Origin: Actinomadura_C sp036008685
GTDB taxonomy: Bacteria; Actinomycetota; Actinomycetes; Streptosporangiales; Streptosporangiaceae
Assembly: GCA_036008685.1 (NCBI GenBank)
Contig: DASYNF010000042.1
Coordinates: 9,240 to 73,239, forward strand
Direction: 5' to 3'
DNA: 64,000 nucleotides
Position 1 is the first letter of the stretch. The number at the start of each line of letters is the position of its first letter. The translations under genes were made by a program, and so were the position numbers. The notes beneath the pieces were generated by a model. The model was not told the origin of the DNA and did no database searches. It saw only the letters and a list, made by a program, of their open reading frames with translations. Of the stretch, positions 53,407-61,753 are shown piece by piece.

Positions 53407-54182
53407 GCACCCCGACGGTCCTGATCCACCGGGATCAGAAGGTCCTCGCGCAGGCCGTGGCGGCGCGGCTGGTGACCCGGCTGGTGGACGTCCAGGCCGC
53501 GCGCGGCAGCGCTTCGCTCGTCCTGACCGGTGGCGGCGTCGGCATCGCGGTGCTCCGGGAGCTGGCGGCCACCGGTGCCCGCGACGCCATCGACTGGCGC
53601 AACCTGGACGTCTGGTGGGGCGACGAACGGTTTCTGCCCTCCGGAGACCCCGAGCGCAACGAGACGGCGGCCCGTGCGGCCCTGCTCGACCATGTCGGCG
53701 TGGACCCGAAGCGGGTGCATCCGATGCCGGCCAGCGACGGGCCGGACGGTGACGATCCCGAGGCCGCCGCGGAGCGCTACGCCGACGAGCTCCGCGCCGC
53801 GGCCCGGCCCGAAGACCATGGGCCGGTCCCGTCCTTCGACGTGCTCATGCTGGGGATGGGACCGGACGGGCATGTGGCGTCGTTGTTCCCGGGCCTGCCA
53901 GCTCTGTACGACGAGCGCCCGGTCGTCGCCGTACGGGGGGCGCCCAAACCGCCGCCGGTCCGGATCACCCTGACGCTGCCGTCGATCCAGGCCGCCAAGG
54001 AGGTCTGGATCATCGCGGCGGGCGAGGAGAAGGCCGGGGCCACGCGGATGGCGCTGTCGGGCGCCGGTCCGGTCCAGGTCCCGGCCGCGGGGGCACGGGG
54101 CCGCCATCGGACGCTGTTCCTGCTCGACCGGGCCGCCGCGAGCCAGCTGCCGCCGGGCATCGAGCGCATCGCCTCCCCCTGA
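53403..54182 (+). CDS. pgl: 6-phosphogluconolactonase
   Basis: A 259-residue NagB-fold lactonase: LVLTGGGVGIAVLRELA, the signature LDVWWGDERFLPSGDPERNE, and FDVLMLGMGPDGHVASLFPG with the catalytic His. It hydrolyses 6-phosphogluconolactone made by Zwf. GTG start overlaps the opcA stop (GTGA). It is the last gene of the pentose-phosphate block and is convergent with a CMD-family gene 4 nt away. Confidence 0.95.
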   Translation: MSTPTVLIHRDQKVLAQAVAARLVTRLVDVQAARGSASLVLTGGGVGIAVLRELAATGARDAIDWRNLDVWWGDERFLPSGDPERNETAARAALLDHVGVDPKRVHPMPASDGPDGDDPEAAAERYADELRAAARPEDHGPVPSFDVLMLGMGPDGHVASLFPGLPALYDERPVVAVRGAPKPPPVRITLTLPSIQAAKEVWIIAAGEEKAGATRMALSGAGPVQVPAAGARGRHRTLFLLDRAAASQLPPGIERIASP

Positions 54183-54186
54183 GCCG

Positions 54187-54837
54187 TCATGGGCGCGGGT
54201 GCGCGTGCGGCGGCCAGCGGGGGGCCGGCTCGCCCGGGGGGACGGTGACCCGGAACAGCCGCAGCTGCAGGGCCAGCGCCCGGTAGTAGCCGATCAGGGT
54301 GACCAGCTCGACCATGCCCGCCCGGCCGAAGACGGCCACGGCCTCGACGTAGGTCGGATCGTCGAGGTCACCGTCCGAGGTGAGCCGCCGGGCGGTCTCG
54401 TGGAGGAGCCGCTCGCGGGGGTCGGCGAGCACGGGATCGCCGCCCGTCCGCAACGCGGTCAGCTCCTCCTCGGAGAGGCCCGCGGCCCGGCCGGGCGGCA
54501 CGTGGGCATACCACTCGAAGTCGGAGCGCTCGTGCGCGGCGACGACGAGCGTGGCGATCTCACGCTCGCGAGAGGTGAAGCCGGTGCGGAAACGCAGAGC
54601 GGCGCCGAGCTCCTGCAGCGGCAGGCCGACCGCCGGGCCGTGGAGCATGGCGTTGAACGGCCCGTACAACCGGCCGACGCTGTCGGCATAGCGCAGTGGC
54701 GCCGCTCCGCCCGCCCGAGGGCCGGCCGTGATCGCGTCGTACACCTCCCGCTGTGAGGCGTCGAGGAGACCGGGATCGAGCAGGGGCAGCCGGACGTCGG
54801 GGAGATCGCCGGCGGCGCCGGCGGCGTCGAGGTTCAT
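54187..54837 (-). CDS. carboxymuconolactone decarboxylase-family protein
   Basis: A 216-residue CMD/AhpD-fold protein: GPFNAMLHGPAVGLPLQELG, FRTGFTSREREIATLVVAAH, ERSDFEWYAHVPPGRAAGLS and FGRAGMVELVTLIGYYRALA. The AhpD C-x-x-C pair is absent, as in the non-peroxidase subgroup; the function is unknown. ATG 54837 chosen; a GTG one codon upstream is equally possible. It ends 4 nt from pgl in convergent orientation. Confidence 0.85.
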   Translation of the reverse strand: MNLDAAGAAGDLPDVRLPLLDPGLLDASQREVYDAITAGPRAGGAAPLRYADSVGRLYGPFNAMLHGPAVGLPLQELGAALRFRTGFTSREREIATLVVAAHERSDFEWYAHVPPGRAAGLSEEELTALRTGGDPVLADPRERLLHETARRLTSDGDLDDPTYVEAVAVFGRAGMVELVTLIGYYRALALQLRLFRVTVPPGEPAPRWPPHAHPRP

Positions 54838-55036
54838 CACCCGCCGAACGCTATGCCCCCGGCCCCCTGTCCTCCGGCGGCCCGCCTCGGTCGGTCCCAC
54901 CGGCGTCGCCCACCGCGACGGCTCCGCGGAAGGTACGGCCATGCCCAAAACGCAACGGCCTGCTCACGACGGTGTAGCCGTCCCGTAACCGATGAGGAGG
55001 AACGTCGGCGATGACACCCCCTCAGGAGGGACCACC

Positions 55037-56122
55037 ATGCCGCTTCTGCGCATTCGCACCGAGCTAGAGGACCGGCCCGGCAGGCTGGCCGCACTGACCG
55101 CCGCACTCGCCGCACGGCGGGCGAACATTCTCGACCTGTCCGTCCAGATCGGCACCGACGGGGTCGTGGACGAGCTCGTGGTCGACGTCCCGCCGCACGC
55201 CGACGGCGACGAGCTCGCGTCGGCGATCGAGGCCGTGGGCGGCACCCGGGTGGCCCTGACCACCGCCGAGCCTCGAGAGCTGATCGATGAACCGACCCGG
55301 GCCCTGACCCTGGTGGCCCGCCTGCGCGCGGATCCCACCGCGCTGCCGCAGGCCCTCGCCGAGCTCCTGCGCGCGGACGTGGCCGCGTGGGTCTACGGCG
55401 CGGCCGCGGAGCAACGGCCGGCCGACGCGCTCACCGTGCCGGTCGGTCACCTGAGAGCCGTACGGCTCCGGCGTCACGGGCTGCCGTTCACCGTGACCGA
55501 GGCCGCCCGGGCCGGCGCACTCGTACGGGCGGTCCGGCCGGACCCGGCGCCCGGCCGGGCGCCCCTGCCGATATCGCTGCGGGACGGGACACAGGTCGTC
55601 GTCCGCCCCTTGGAGGCTCGCGACGACGCGGCGGTGCGGGAGATGCACGAGCGCTGCTCCGCCGAGAGCCGCAGGCTGAGCCACTTCTCCGCCACGCCGC
55701 CCCCGCCCACGGCGGACGCCGTCCGCGCTCCCTCCCCCGGACCGGCCCTGGTCGCCGAGGGGCCGGACGGATCCATCCTCGCCCTCGCACACCTCATCCA
55801 CACGCTCGACCCCGGCGTCGCCGAGCCGGCCTTCCTGGTCGAGGACCACTGGCAGGGCCGGGGCCTCGGCCGTGCCCTCGCCGAACTGCTCACGGCCATG
55901 GCCCGGGAACGCGGGATCGTGGAGCTGCGCACGTCCGTGCCCAGCGAGAACATCCGGATGCGGGGACTTCTCACCTCGCTCGGCGGACGGGTGGGGCGGG
56001 CCGGAGCCTCGAGCGCCGTCGAGATCAGGGTCCGCATCGATGACCGGGCCGCCGACGGGTGCCGGGGCGGCAGCGCCCGTCCGGCCGGTGTGCCGCTCCG
56101 CGGCGCCGGACGCCGCCGCTGA
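55037..56122 (+). CDS. ACT domain-GNAT acetyltransferase fusion protein
   Basis: A 361-residue protein. Residues ~1-75 form an ACT domain (LRIRTELEDRPGRLAALTAA, ANILDLSVQIG), a sensor of amino acids, possibly followed by a second ACT-like stretch. Residues ~190-345 form a GNAT domain (LRDGTQVVVRPLEARDDAAV, and the acetyl-CoA loop VEDHWQGRGLGRALAELL). The pair suggests an acetyltransferase controlled by an amino acid, as with actinobacterial PatA-type enzymes; the substrate is unknown. ATG 55037 follows AGGAGGG. The last ~25 residues are Arg/Gly-rich. Confidence 0.85.
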   Translation: MPLLRIRTELEDRPGRLAALTAALAARRANILDLSVQIGTDGVVDELVVDVPPHADGDELASAIEAVGGTRVALTTAEPRELIDEPTRALTLVARLRADPTALPQALAELLRADVAAWVYGAAAEQRPADALTVPVGHLRAVRLRRHGLPFTVTEAARAGALVRAVRPDPAPGRAPLPISLRDGTQVVVRPLEARDDAAVREMHERCSAESRRLSHFSATPPPPTADAVRAPSPGPALVAEGPDGSILALAHLIHTLDPGVAEPAFLVEDHWQGRGLGRALAELLTAMARERGIVELRTSVPSENIRMRGLLTSLGGRVGRAGASSAVEIRVRIDDRAADGCRGGSARPAGVPLRGAGRRR

Positions 56123-56208
56123 GCCGGCCCGCTGAGCCCTCCCACTGAGCCGGCCTGCTCAGCCCATCCCCCCGAGCCGGCCCACTGGGCCCTGCCACTG
56201 AGCGCCGG
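56117..56208. repeat. seven degenerate ~13-nt tandem repeats at a gene end
   Basis: Units based on CRCTGAGCCGGCC run from 56117 to 56208 (the fourth is 14 nt). The first unit holds the TGA stop of the ACT-GNAT gene. It fills most of the gap to the next gene. Confidence 0.75.
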
Positions 56209-56229
56209 CGGGCCTGGCACGATGTCGGT

Positions 56230-57012
56230 GTGACCGGCATCTATGACCATCCGTGGGCCTACGAGCTCGCCTGTGACTTCCGGAACGTGCCCGGCGAGGT
56301 CGACTCGCTGCTCGGCTGGTGCGGGCGCCGCCGCCCGCCGATACGGTCCGTACTGGAACTGGCCGCCGGCCCGGCCGAGCACGCGCGCGAGTTCGCCCGC
56401 CGGGGCGTGGCGGCCACGGCCCTGGACCTGAGCCCGGCGATGTGCGACCACGCCGGGGAGAAGGCCAAGTCCGCCGGAGTGGACCTCGAGGTCGTGCTCG
56501 GGGACATGACGGACTTCGAGCTCGGCCGCCGGTTCGACCTGATCATCACCATGCTCGACTCGACCTCGCATCTGATGACGCTCGACGCCTTCGTCGCGCA
56601 CCTCGACCGGGTCGGGGCCCACCTGGCCGAGGAGGGGCTCTACGTCCTGGAGATGAGCCATCCGGCCGACCGGCTCACCGACGACCCCCGGGTGAGCACC
56701 GGATGGGAGGTCGAACGCGATGGGGTCCAGGCGACCGTACGGTGGGGCGAGGCGGAGGACCGGCTGGACCCGGTGACGCAGATCGCCGATGACCACGTCA
56801 CCATCACGGTCCGCACGGGGGACGAGATCCAGGTGTTCCGGGACGTGGTGCCCTACCGGTTCTGGACGGCCACCGAGCTCATCGCCGCCGTCCGTCTGTC
56901 GGGGGCGCTCGAGATCGTCGAGCAGCACGGTGACTTCGCCGAGGACGTCCCGCTCGACGCGCCCGACGCCTGGCGGATGATCACTATCTTCCGCCGTGCC
57001 GCGGGCGGCTGA
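56230..57012 (+). CDS. class I SAM-dependent methyltransferase
   Basis: A 260-residue methyltransferase: motif I VLELAAGPAEHAREFARRGV, motif II ATALDLSPAMCDHAGEKAK, and DLIITMLDSTSHLMTLDAFV. The C-terminal beta-rich part (VTQIADDHVTITVRTGDEIQ) is typical of small-molecule methyltransferases. The substrate is unknown. GTG 56230 has CACGAT, a plausible -10, about 10 nt upstream and no ribosome site, which suggests leaderless expression. Confidence 0.85.
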   Translation: MTGIYDHPWAYELACDFRNVPGEVDSLLGWCGRRRPPIRSVLELAAGPAEHAREFARRGVAATALDLSPAMCDHAGEKAKSAGVDLEVVLGDMTDFELGRRFDLIITMLDSTSHLMTLDAFVAHLDRVGAHLAEEGLYVLEMSHPADRLTDDPRVSTGWEVERDGVQATVRWGEAEDRLDPVTQIADDHVTITVRTGDEIQVFRDVVPYRFWTATELIAAVRLSGALEIVEQHGDFAEDVPLDAPDAWRMITIFRRAAGG

Positions 57013-57035
57013 TCAGGACGCCACCGACCGCCCCG

Positions 57036-57063
57036 CCCCGGCCTCGGCGCGCCGAGGCCGGGG
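57036..57063. terminator. bidirectional terminator palindrome
   Basis: A 28-bp perfect palindrome: CCCCGGCCTCGGC at 57036-57048 pairs with 57051-57063. It lies between the convergent methyltransferase and glyA genes. Confidence 0.8.
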
Positions 57064-57087
57064 GCCGGAGACCTCACGGCCGGGTGA

Positions 57088-58368
57088 TCATGGGGCCGGA
57101 GCCCAGCCGGGCATGGGATGGTCGGCGAGCAGGGCACGCACCTGCGCGGCGATGCCGTCCAGGGCCGAGCCGTCGTCCTTGGCCGCGGCCTGGACCGCCT
57201 GGTCGATCCAGTCGGCGATCTGGGGCATCCGCTCCTCGGTGAGGCCGCGGGTGGTGATCGAGGCGGTGCCGAGGCGCAGGCCCGAGGGGTCGAACGGCTT
57301 ACGCGGGTCGAAGGGGACCGTGTTGTAGTTCAACTCGATCCCGGCCCGGTCCAACGCCTGCGCCGCCGGCTTTCCGGCGATCCCCTTCCCGGTGAGGTCG
57401 ACCAGGATGAGGTGATTGTCCGTACCACCCGAGACCAGGTCATAACCCCGCTCCAGCAGCGCGCCGGCGAGTGCCTTCGCGTTCGCCACGATCCGGTGGG
57501 CGTAGGCCGAGAACTCCGGCGTGGACGCCTCCTTGAGGGCCACCGCTATGGCCGCGGTCGTGTGGTTGTGCGGGCCGCCCTGCAGGCCGGGGAAGACGGC
57601 CTTGTCGATGGCCGGGGCGTGCTCGGCGGTGGACATCAGCATCGCCCCGCGGGGTCCGCGCAGGGTCTTGTGCGTCGTCGTGGAGATGACGTCGGCATAC
57701 CCGGCCGGTGAGGGGTGCGCGCCACCCGCGATCAACCCCGCGATGTGCGCGATGTCCGCGACCAGCACCGCGCCCACCTCCTTGGCGATCTCGGCGAACG
57801 CGGGGAAGTCGATGGTGCGCGGGATCGCCGTGCCACCGCAGAAGATCAGCTTCGGCCTCTCCCTGAGCGCGAGGTCGCGCACCTCGTCGAGGTCGATCCG
57901 GCCGGCGTCCGGGCCGTCCGGGCGTACGGCGTAGCGGACGGCGTTGAACCACTTGCCGGTGGCCGAGACCGACCAGCCGTGCGTGAGGTGCCCGCCCATC
58001 GGCAGCGCCATCCCCATGATCGTGTCACCGGGCCGGGCGAAGGCCAGATAGACGGCCAGGTTGGCGGGCGAGCCGGAGTACGGCTGCACGTTGGCGTGCT
58101 CGACGCCGAACAGCGCTTTGGCGCGGTCGACGGCCAGCCGCTCGATGGGGTCGACGTTCTGCTGACCCTCGTAGTAGCGGCGACCGGGATAACCCTCGGA
58201 ATACTTGTTGGTCAGCACCGTTCCCGTGGCCTCGAGGACGGCGGGTGAGACGTAGTTCTCCGAGGCGATGAGCCGGATCTTCTCGAACTGGCGCTGTGCC
58301 TCCGCCTCGACGAGCCCGGCGATGTCGGGGTCGGTCGTGGCGAGATGGGGGATGGCGGGCTGGTGCAT
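57088..58368 (-). CDS. glyA: serine hydroxymethyltransferase
   Basis: A 426-residue PLP enzyme converting serine and tetrahydrofolate into glycine and methylene-THF, the main one-carbon source for purines. Motifs: IRLIASENYVSPAVLEA, NKYSEGYPGRRYYEGQQNVD, VQPYSGSPANLAVYLAF, and PLP lysine K234 in STTTHKTLRGPRG. ATG 58368 follows GGAGG. A ZTP riboswitch lies in the leader, so expression should rise when the purine intermediate ZTP/ZMP accumulates through folate shortage. Confidence 0.96.
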   Translation of the reverse strand: MHQPAIPHLATTDPDIAGLVEAEAQRQFEKIRLIASENYVSPAVLEATGTVLTNKYSEGYPGRRYYEGQQNVDPIERLAVDRAKALFGVEHANVQPYSGSPANLAVYLAFARPGDTIMGMALPMGGHLTHGWSVSATGKWFNAVRYAVRPDGPDAGRIDLDEVRDLALRERPKLIFCGGTAIPRTIDFPAFAEIAKEVGAVLVADIAHIAGLIAGGAHPSPAGYADVISTTTHKTLRGPRGAMLMSTAEHAPAIDKAVFPGLQGGPHNHTTAAIAVALKEASTPEFSAYAHRIVANAKALAGALLERGYDLVSGGTDNHLILVDLTGKGIAGKPAAQALDRAGIELNYNTVPFDPRKPFDPSGLRLGTASITTRGLTEERMPQIADWIDQAVQAAAKDDGSALDGIAAQVRALLADHPMPGWAPAP

Positions 58369-58402
58369 GACAACCTCCGCGGGCTGGGAGCCGAACCGAT
58401 GC

Positions 58403-58490
58403 CCCTCACCCAGGCGCGCGGTGTGCGGGCGGCCTTCGCTCCCCGGTGGTCACTTCCACCTTGTCCGCGCCAGTCACGACGGTCACAGCC
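58403..58490 (-). ncRNA. ZTP riboswitch (pfl motif) controlling glyA
   Basis: The minus-strand leader of glyA contains both conserved halves of the pfl/ZTP aptamer: CGTGACTGGCG near the 5' end, then CCACCGGGGAGCG and, near the 3' end, GCGCCTGGG. ZTP riboswitches sense ZMP/ZTP and turn on one-carbon and purine genes; glyA is a known target. Between the aptamer and the ATG there is no T-run, so control of the GGAGG ribosome site is more likely than termination. Confidence 0.9.
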
Positions 58491-58524
58491 TATCGGCCGC
58501 CCACCGCGACGACCCTTGGACGGA

Positions 58525-58550
58525 ATTACGTAAATACGTAAATACGTAAT
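58525..58550. promoter_or_regulatory. triple TACGTA operator over the arsR-like promoter
   Basis: Three TACGTA palindromes occur 8 bp apart (58528-58533 onward), flanked by AT and TA, so the 26-bp block is a near-perfect dyad broken only at the AA spacers. TTGGAC (58516-58521) and TAAATA (58539-58544) form a -35/-10 pair with 17-bp spacing, so a bound repressor would cover the -10. It lies 10 nt before the ATG. Confidence 0.7.
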
Positions 58551-58559
58551 GATGTCGTC

Positions 58560-59096
58560 ATGGAAGCGCGCCATGGGGACGAGGACGCCGCCCTCGCCGA
58601 GCGGCTCGAGCGGCTGGAGGCCCGGGTCGACCGGCTGGAGGCCGGCCGCGCCTCGGCGACGGCGGGCAGGACCGAGCCGCCCGAGCCGGCCGGAGAGGTC
58701 TTCTGGGCCCTCGAAGGCCTCAGGGAACGGGTCTCCGATCCGGGCGCGGTGCTGTTCACCGGCACGGTGACACTCCCCACCGGAGAGCACTACGAGTGGC
58801 AGCAGGGGCATGGAACGGAGGAACTCCTGGCCGATGACTGGTCCCAGGCCGGGGCCGCGCTGACCGCGCTCGCCCATCCGGTACGGCTGCTGCTCCTGCG
58901 CGAGATCCTGCACGGCGCCCGTACGACGGCGGAGCTCAGCGCGCACGAGCGGCTCGGCACGACCGGGCAGCTCTACCACCATCTGCGCCAGCTGGTCTCC
59001 GCCGGCTGGCTGCGCACGACGGCACGCGGCCACTACGCGGTGCCGGGCGAGCGTGTCGTCCCCCTTCTCACCGTGCTCGCGGCGACCCACCGCTGA
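58560..59096 (+). CDS. ArsR-like winged-helix regulator
   Basis: A 178-residue protein. An N-terminal coiled-coil (AERLERLEARVDRLEAG), a middle domain (VLFTGTVTLPTGEHYEWQQG), and an ArsR-type winged helix at ~100-165 (LTALAHPVRLLLLREILHG, TTAELSAHERLGTTGQLYHH, LRQLVSAGWL). No cysteine metal site is visible, so the signal is unknown. It probably represses itself and the M23 peptidase gene 32 nt downstream through the TACGTA operator. Confidence 0.87.
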   Translation: MEARHGDEDAALAERLERLEARVDRLEAGRASATAGRTEPPEPAGEVFWALEGLRERVSDPGAVLFTGTVTLPTGEHYEWQQGHGTEELLADDWSQAGAALTALAHPVRLLLLREILHGARTTAELSAHERLGTTGQLYHHLRQLVSAGWLRTTARGHYAVPGERVVPLLTVLAATHR

Positions 59097-59128
59097 AAGC
59101 CCACCCCTACGGAGAATCAGGAGAACCC

Positions 59129-60019
59129 ATGCGGAGCCGACTCCCCGGCTACGTCGCCCGGATCCGGATGCCCGCCCTGCTCGCCGGAATCCTGCTGGTC
59201 ATCACGGAACGCTGGCATCACGTCGGCTGGCTCCTTCCGGTCGGGCTGGCCCTGTGCGTCATCGGCTTCGGCTCGATGTTCCTGCCGTTCGGCTACGTGC
59301 GCTCGACCGCGCCGGCCAAGGGCCGCGACAGGGACAAGAGTGCCCTCGCCCGTGATCCGATCCAGGTGGGCTCCCCGGTCCGGGGCCGCTGGATCGCGAT
59401 CAACGGCCCGGCCGACAAGGTGCCCAGCCATGGCACCCACGCCTACGGGCAGACCTACGCCATCGACCTGGTGCACGAGCCCGAGGACGGCCGCCCGTGG
59501 AAGGCGGTGCACCGCCGGCCGCTCGCCCGCCGGCCGGAGGAGTTCGCGGCCTTCGGCCGTCCCGTATTCGCCCCCGCGGACGGCATCGTCGTACGGACGC
59601 ACCAGCGCGAGCGCGACCACTGGAGCCGCAACTCCTGGCCCGCCCTGGTGTACGTCCTCATCGAGGGGATGCTCCGCGAGCTGACCGGACCGAGCCGCGT
59701 CCTCGGCAACCATGTCGTCCTCGATCTCGGAGACGGCGTCTACGCGGCCCTGGCCCATCTGCGCCGCGGCTCCGTGCGGGTGCGGAAGGGGCAGCGGGTC
59801 AAGGCCGGCGAGCAGCTCGGCGAGTGCGGCAACTCCGGCAACACGTCAGAGCCGCACCTGCACTTCCAGCTGATGGACCACCCCCGGGTGCTGTTCGCCG
59901 CCGGGCTGCCGTTCCAGTTCGACCGTTTCGAGGTCGACGGCGAGGTGGTGGAGGGGGACGTGCCGGGCGACAGGAAGACGTTCACGGTCCCCGACCCGGT
60001 GCAGACCGCCCTGGACTGA
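59129..60019 (+). CDS. M23-family (LytM-type) metallopeptidase, membrane-anchored
   Basis: A 296-residue protein with two N-terminal hydrophobic segments (MPALLAGILLVITERW; VGWLLPVGLALCVIGFGSMF), then an LytM/M23 domain: HGTHAYGQTYAIDLVHEPED (zinc H-x(n)-D), FAPADGIVVRTHQ, LGNHVVLDLGDGVYAALAHL, and EPHLHFQLMD with the H-x-H pair. All zinc ligands are present, so it may cut peptidoglycan crosslinks, though topology is uncertain. ATG 59129 follows AGGAGAA. It is controlled with the ArsR-like gene. Confidence 0.87.
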   Translation: MRSRLPGYVARIRMPALLAGILLVITERWHHVGWLLPVGLALCVIGFGSMFLPFGYVRSTAPAKGRDRDKSALARDPIQVGSPVRGRWIAINGPADKVPSHGTHAYGQTYAIDLVHEPEDGRPWKAVHRRPLARRPEEFAAFGRPVFAPADGIVVRTHQRERDHWSRNSWPALVYVLIEGMLRELTGPSRVLGNHVVLDLGDGVYAALAHLRRGSVRVRKGQRVKAGEQLGECGNSGNTSEPHLHFQLMDHPRVLFAAGLPFQFDRFEVDGEVVEGDVPGDRKTFTVPDPVQTALD

Positions 60020-60051
60020 CCGCAGCACCCCGCTCACGACACCAAAGCAGA

Positions 60052-60094
60052 ACGGCCCGGCCACCCGCACCATGAAGGTGGAGGACCAGGCCGT
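60052..60094. terminator. imperfect hairpin between convergent genes
   Basis: ACGGCC (60052-60057) pairs with GGCCGT (60089-60094), with an inner CCACC/GGTGG stem. It lies between the M23 peptidase gene and rbpA. No T-run. Confidence 0.5.
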
Positions 60095-60106
60095 ACGGAG
60101 AGGACC

Positions 60107-60481
60107 TCAGCCCTTGGCCGCGGCCTCCATCGCGGCGCGCACGGCGGCCCGCTTCTTGCGGAGCTTGGCCAGGGCCTCCTCGAGGATGGCCTCACCGTCG
60201 GCGTCGCTGCGCCGCTCCTTCACGTAGGCGAGGTGGGTCTTGTAAGGCTCGGTCTTCGGCGGCGCCGGCGGATTCTGCTGGTCCTGGCCAGCAGGGAACC
60301 CGCAGCGCGGACAGTCCCACTGGTCGGGAACCGCCACGTCGTTGGAGAAACTCGGGCGGGTCTCATGCCGGTTGGCACAGAAGAACGAAACCCACACCCG
60401 GGGAGCCGACTCCCCGCGCTCGGCCTCTCCCATCGGGCCGGCGCCGACACGGCTTCCCCGAATGGCGTTGCCACTACCCAC
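60107..60481 (-). CDS. rbpA: RNA polymerase-binding protein RbpA
   Basis: A 124-residue RbpA, the actinobacterial activator that binds the primary sigma factor and RNA polymerase and stabilises open complexes. The core zinc domain has CANRHETRPSFSNDVAVP and DQWDCPRCGFPAG; the basic sigma-interaction region follows (PYKTHLAYVKERRSDADGEA, EALAKLRKKR). GTG 60481 has GGAG 7 nt upstream. The gene is located near secG and the glycolytic genes, as in other actinomycetes. Confidence 0.95.
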   Translation of the reverse strand: MGSGNAIRGSRVGAGPMGEAERGESAPRVWVSFFCANRHETRPSFSNDVAVPDQWDCPRCGFPAGQDQQNPPAPPKTEPYKTHLAYVKERRSDADGEAILEEALAKLRKKRAAVRAAMEAAAKG

Positions 60482-60579
60482 GGACTACTCCTTGCTTTTT
60501 CTGCCGCGACCACCAGGCCCCGGTGGCTCGGCGATCACTTGACTCTGGCCGGATCTTGACTCTGGCCGGATGAGGAACC

Positions 60580-60810
60580 CTAGGGCTTCAGTATCAGCCC
60601 GAGTGCCACGATCGAGGCGAACCAGAGGATGCCGGTGCCGACCGTGAGCCGGTCCAGGTTTCTCTCGACCACGGACGAGCCGCCCAGCGTCGACGAGATC
60701 CCACCACCGAACAGGTCGGAAAGGCCTCCGCCCTTGCCCTTGTGCAGGAGGACGAGGAGCACCATCAACAGGCTCGTGATGATGAGCACGATGGAGGTTG
60801 CGATGATCAC
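60580..60810 (-). CDS. secG: protein translocase subunit SecG
   Basis: A 76-residue membrane protein with two hydrophobic helices (IIATSIVLIITSLLMVLLVL; TVGTGILWFASIVALGLIL) and the SecG loop KGKGGGLSDLFGGGISSTLGG. It is part of SecYEG. Start is GTG 60810. It lies downstream of gap-pgk-tpiA on the same strand with a 137-nt gap. Confidence 0.94.
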   Translation of the reverse strand: MIIATSIVLIITSLLMVLLVLLHKGKGGGLSDLFGGGISSTLGGSSVVERNLDRLTVGTGILWFASIVALGLILKP

Positions 60811-60947
60811 AGTTGTTCAGCGCCTTCTCTGGGCCACCCCGCGTGCACGGAGAGCGTTCTCGGATTTCCGGACGGCGGGCGGATTGGTTTACCCGTCCGC
60901 TATGAGGGTACGACGATCAATCGGTTTGTTCAGCAAAAACCCGCGTG

Positions 60948-61751
<804 letters not shown>

Positions 61752-61753
61752 GG

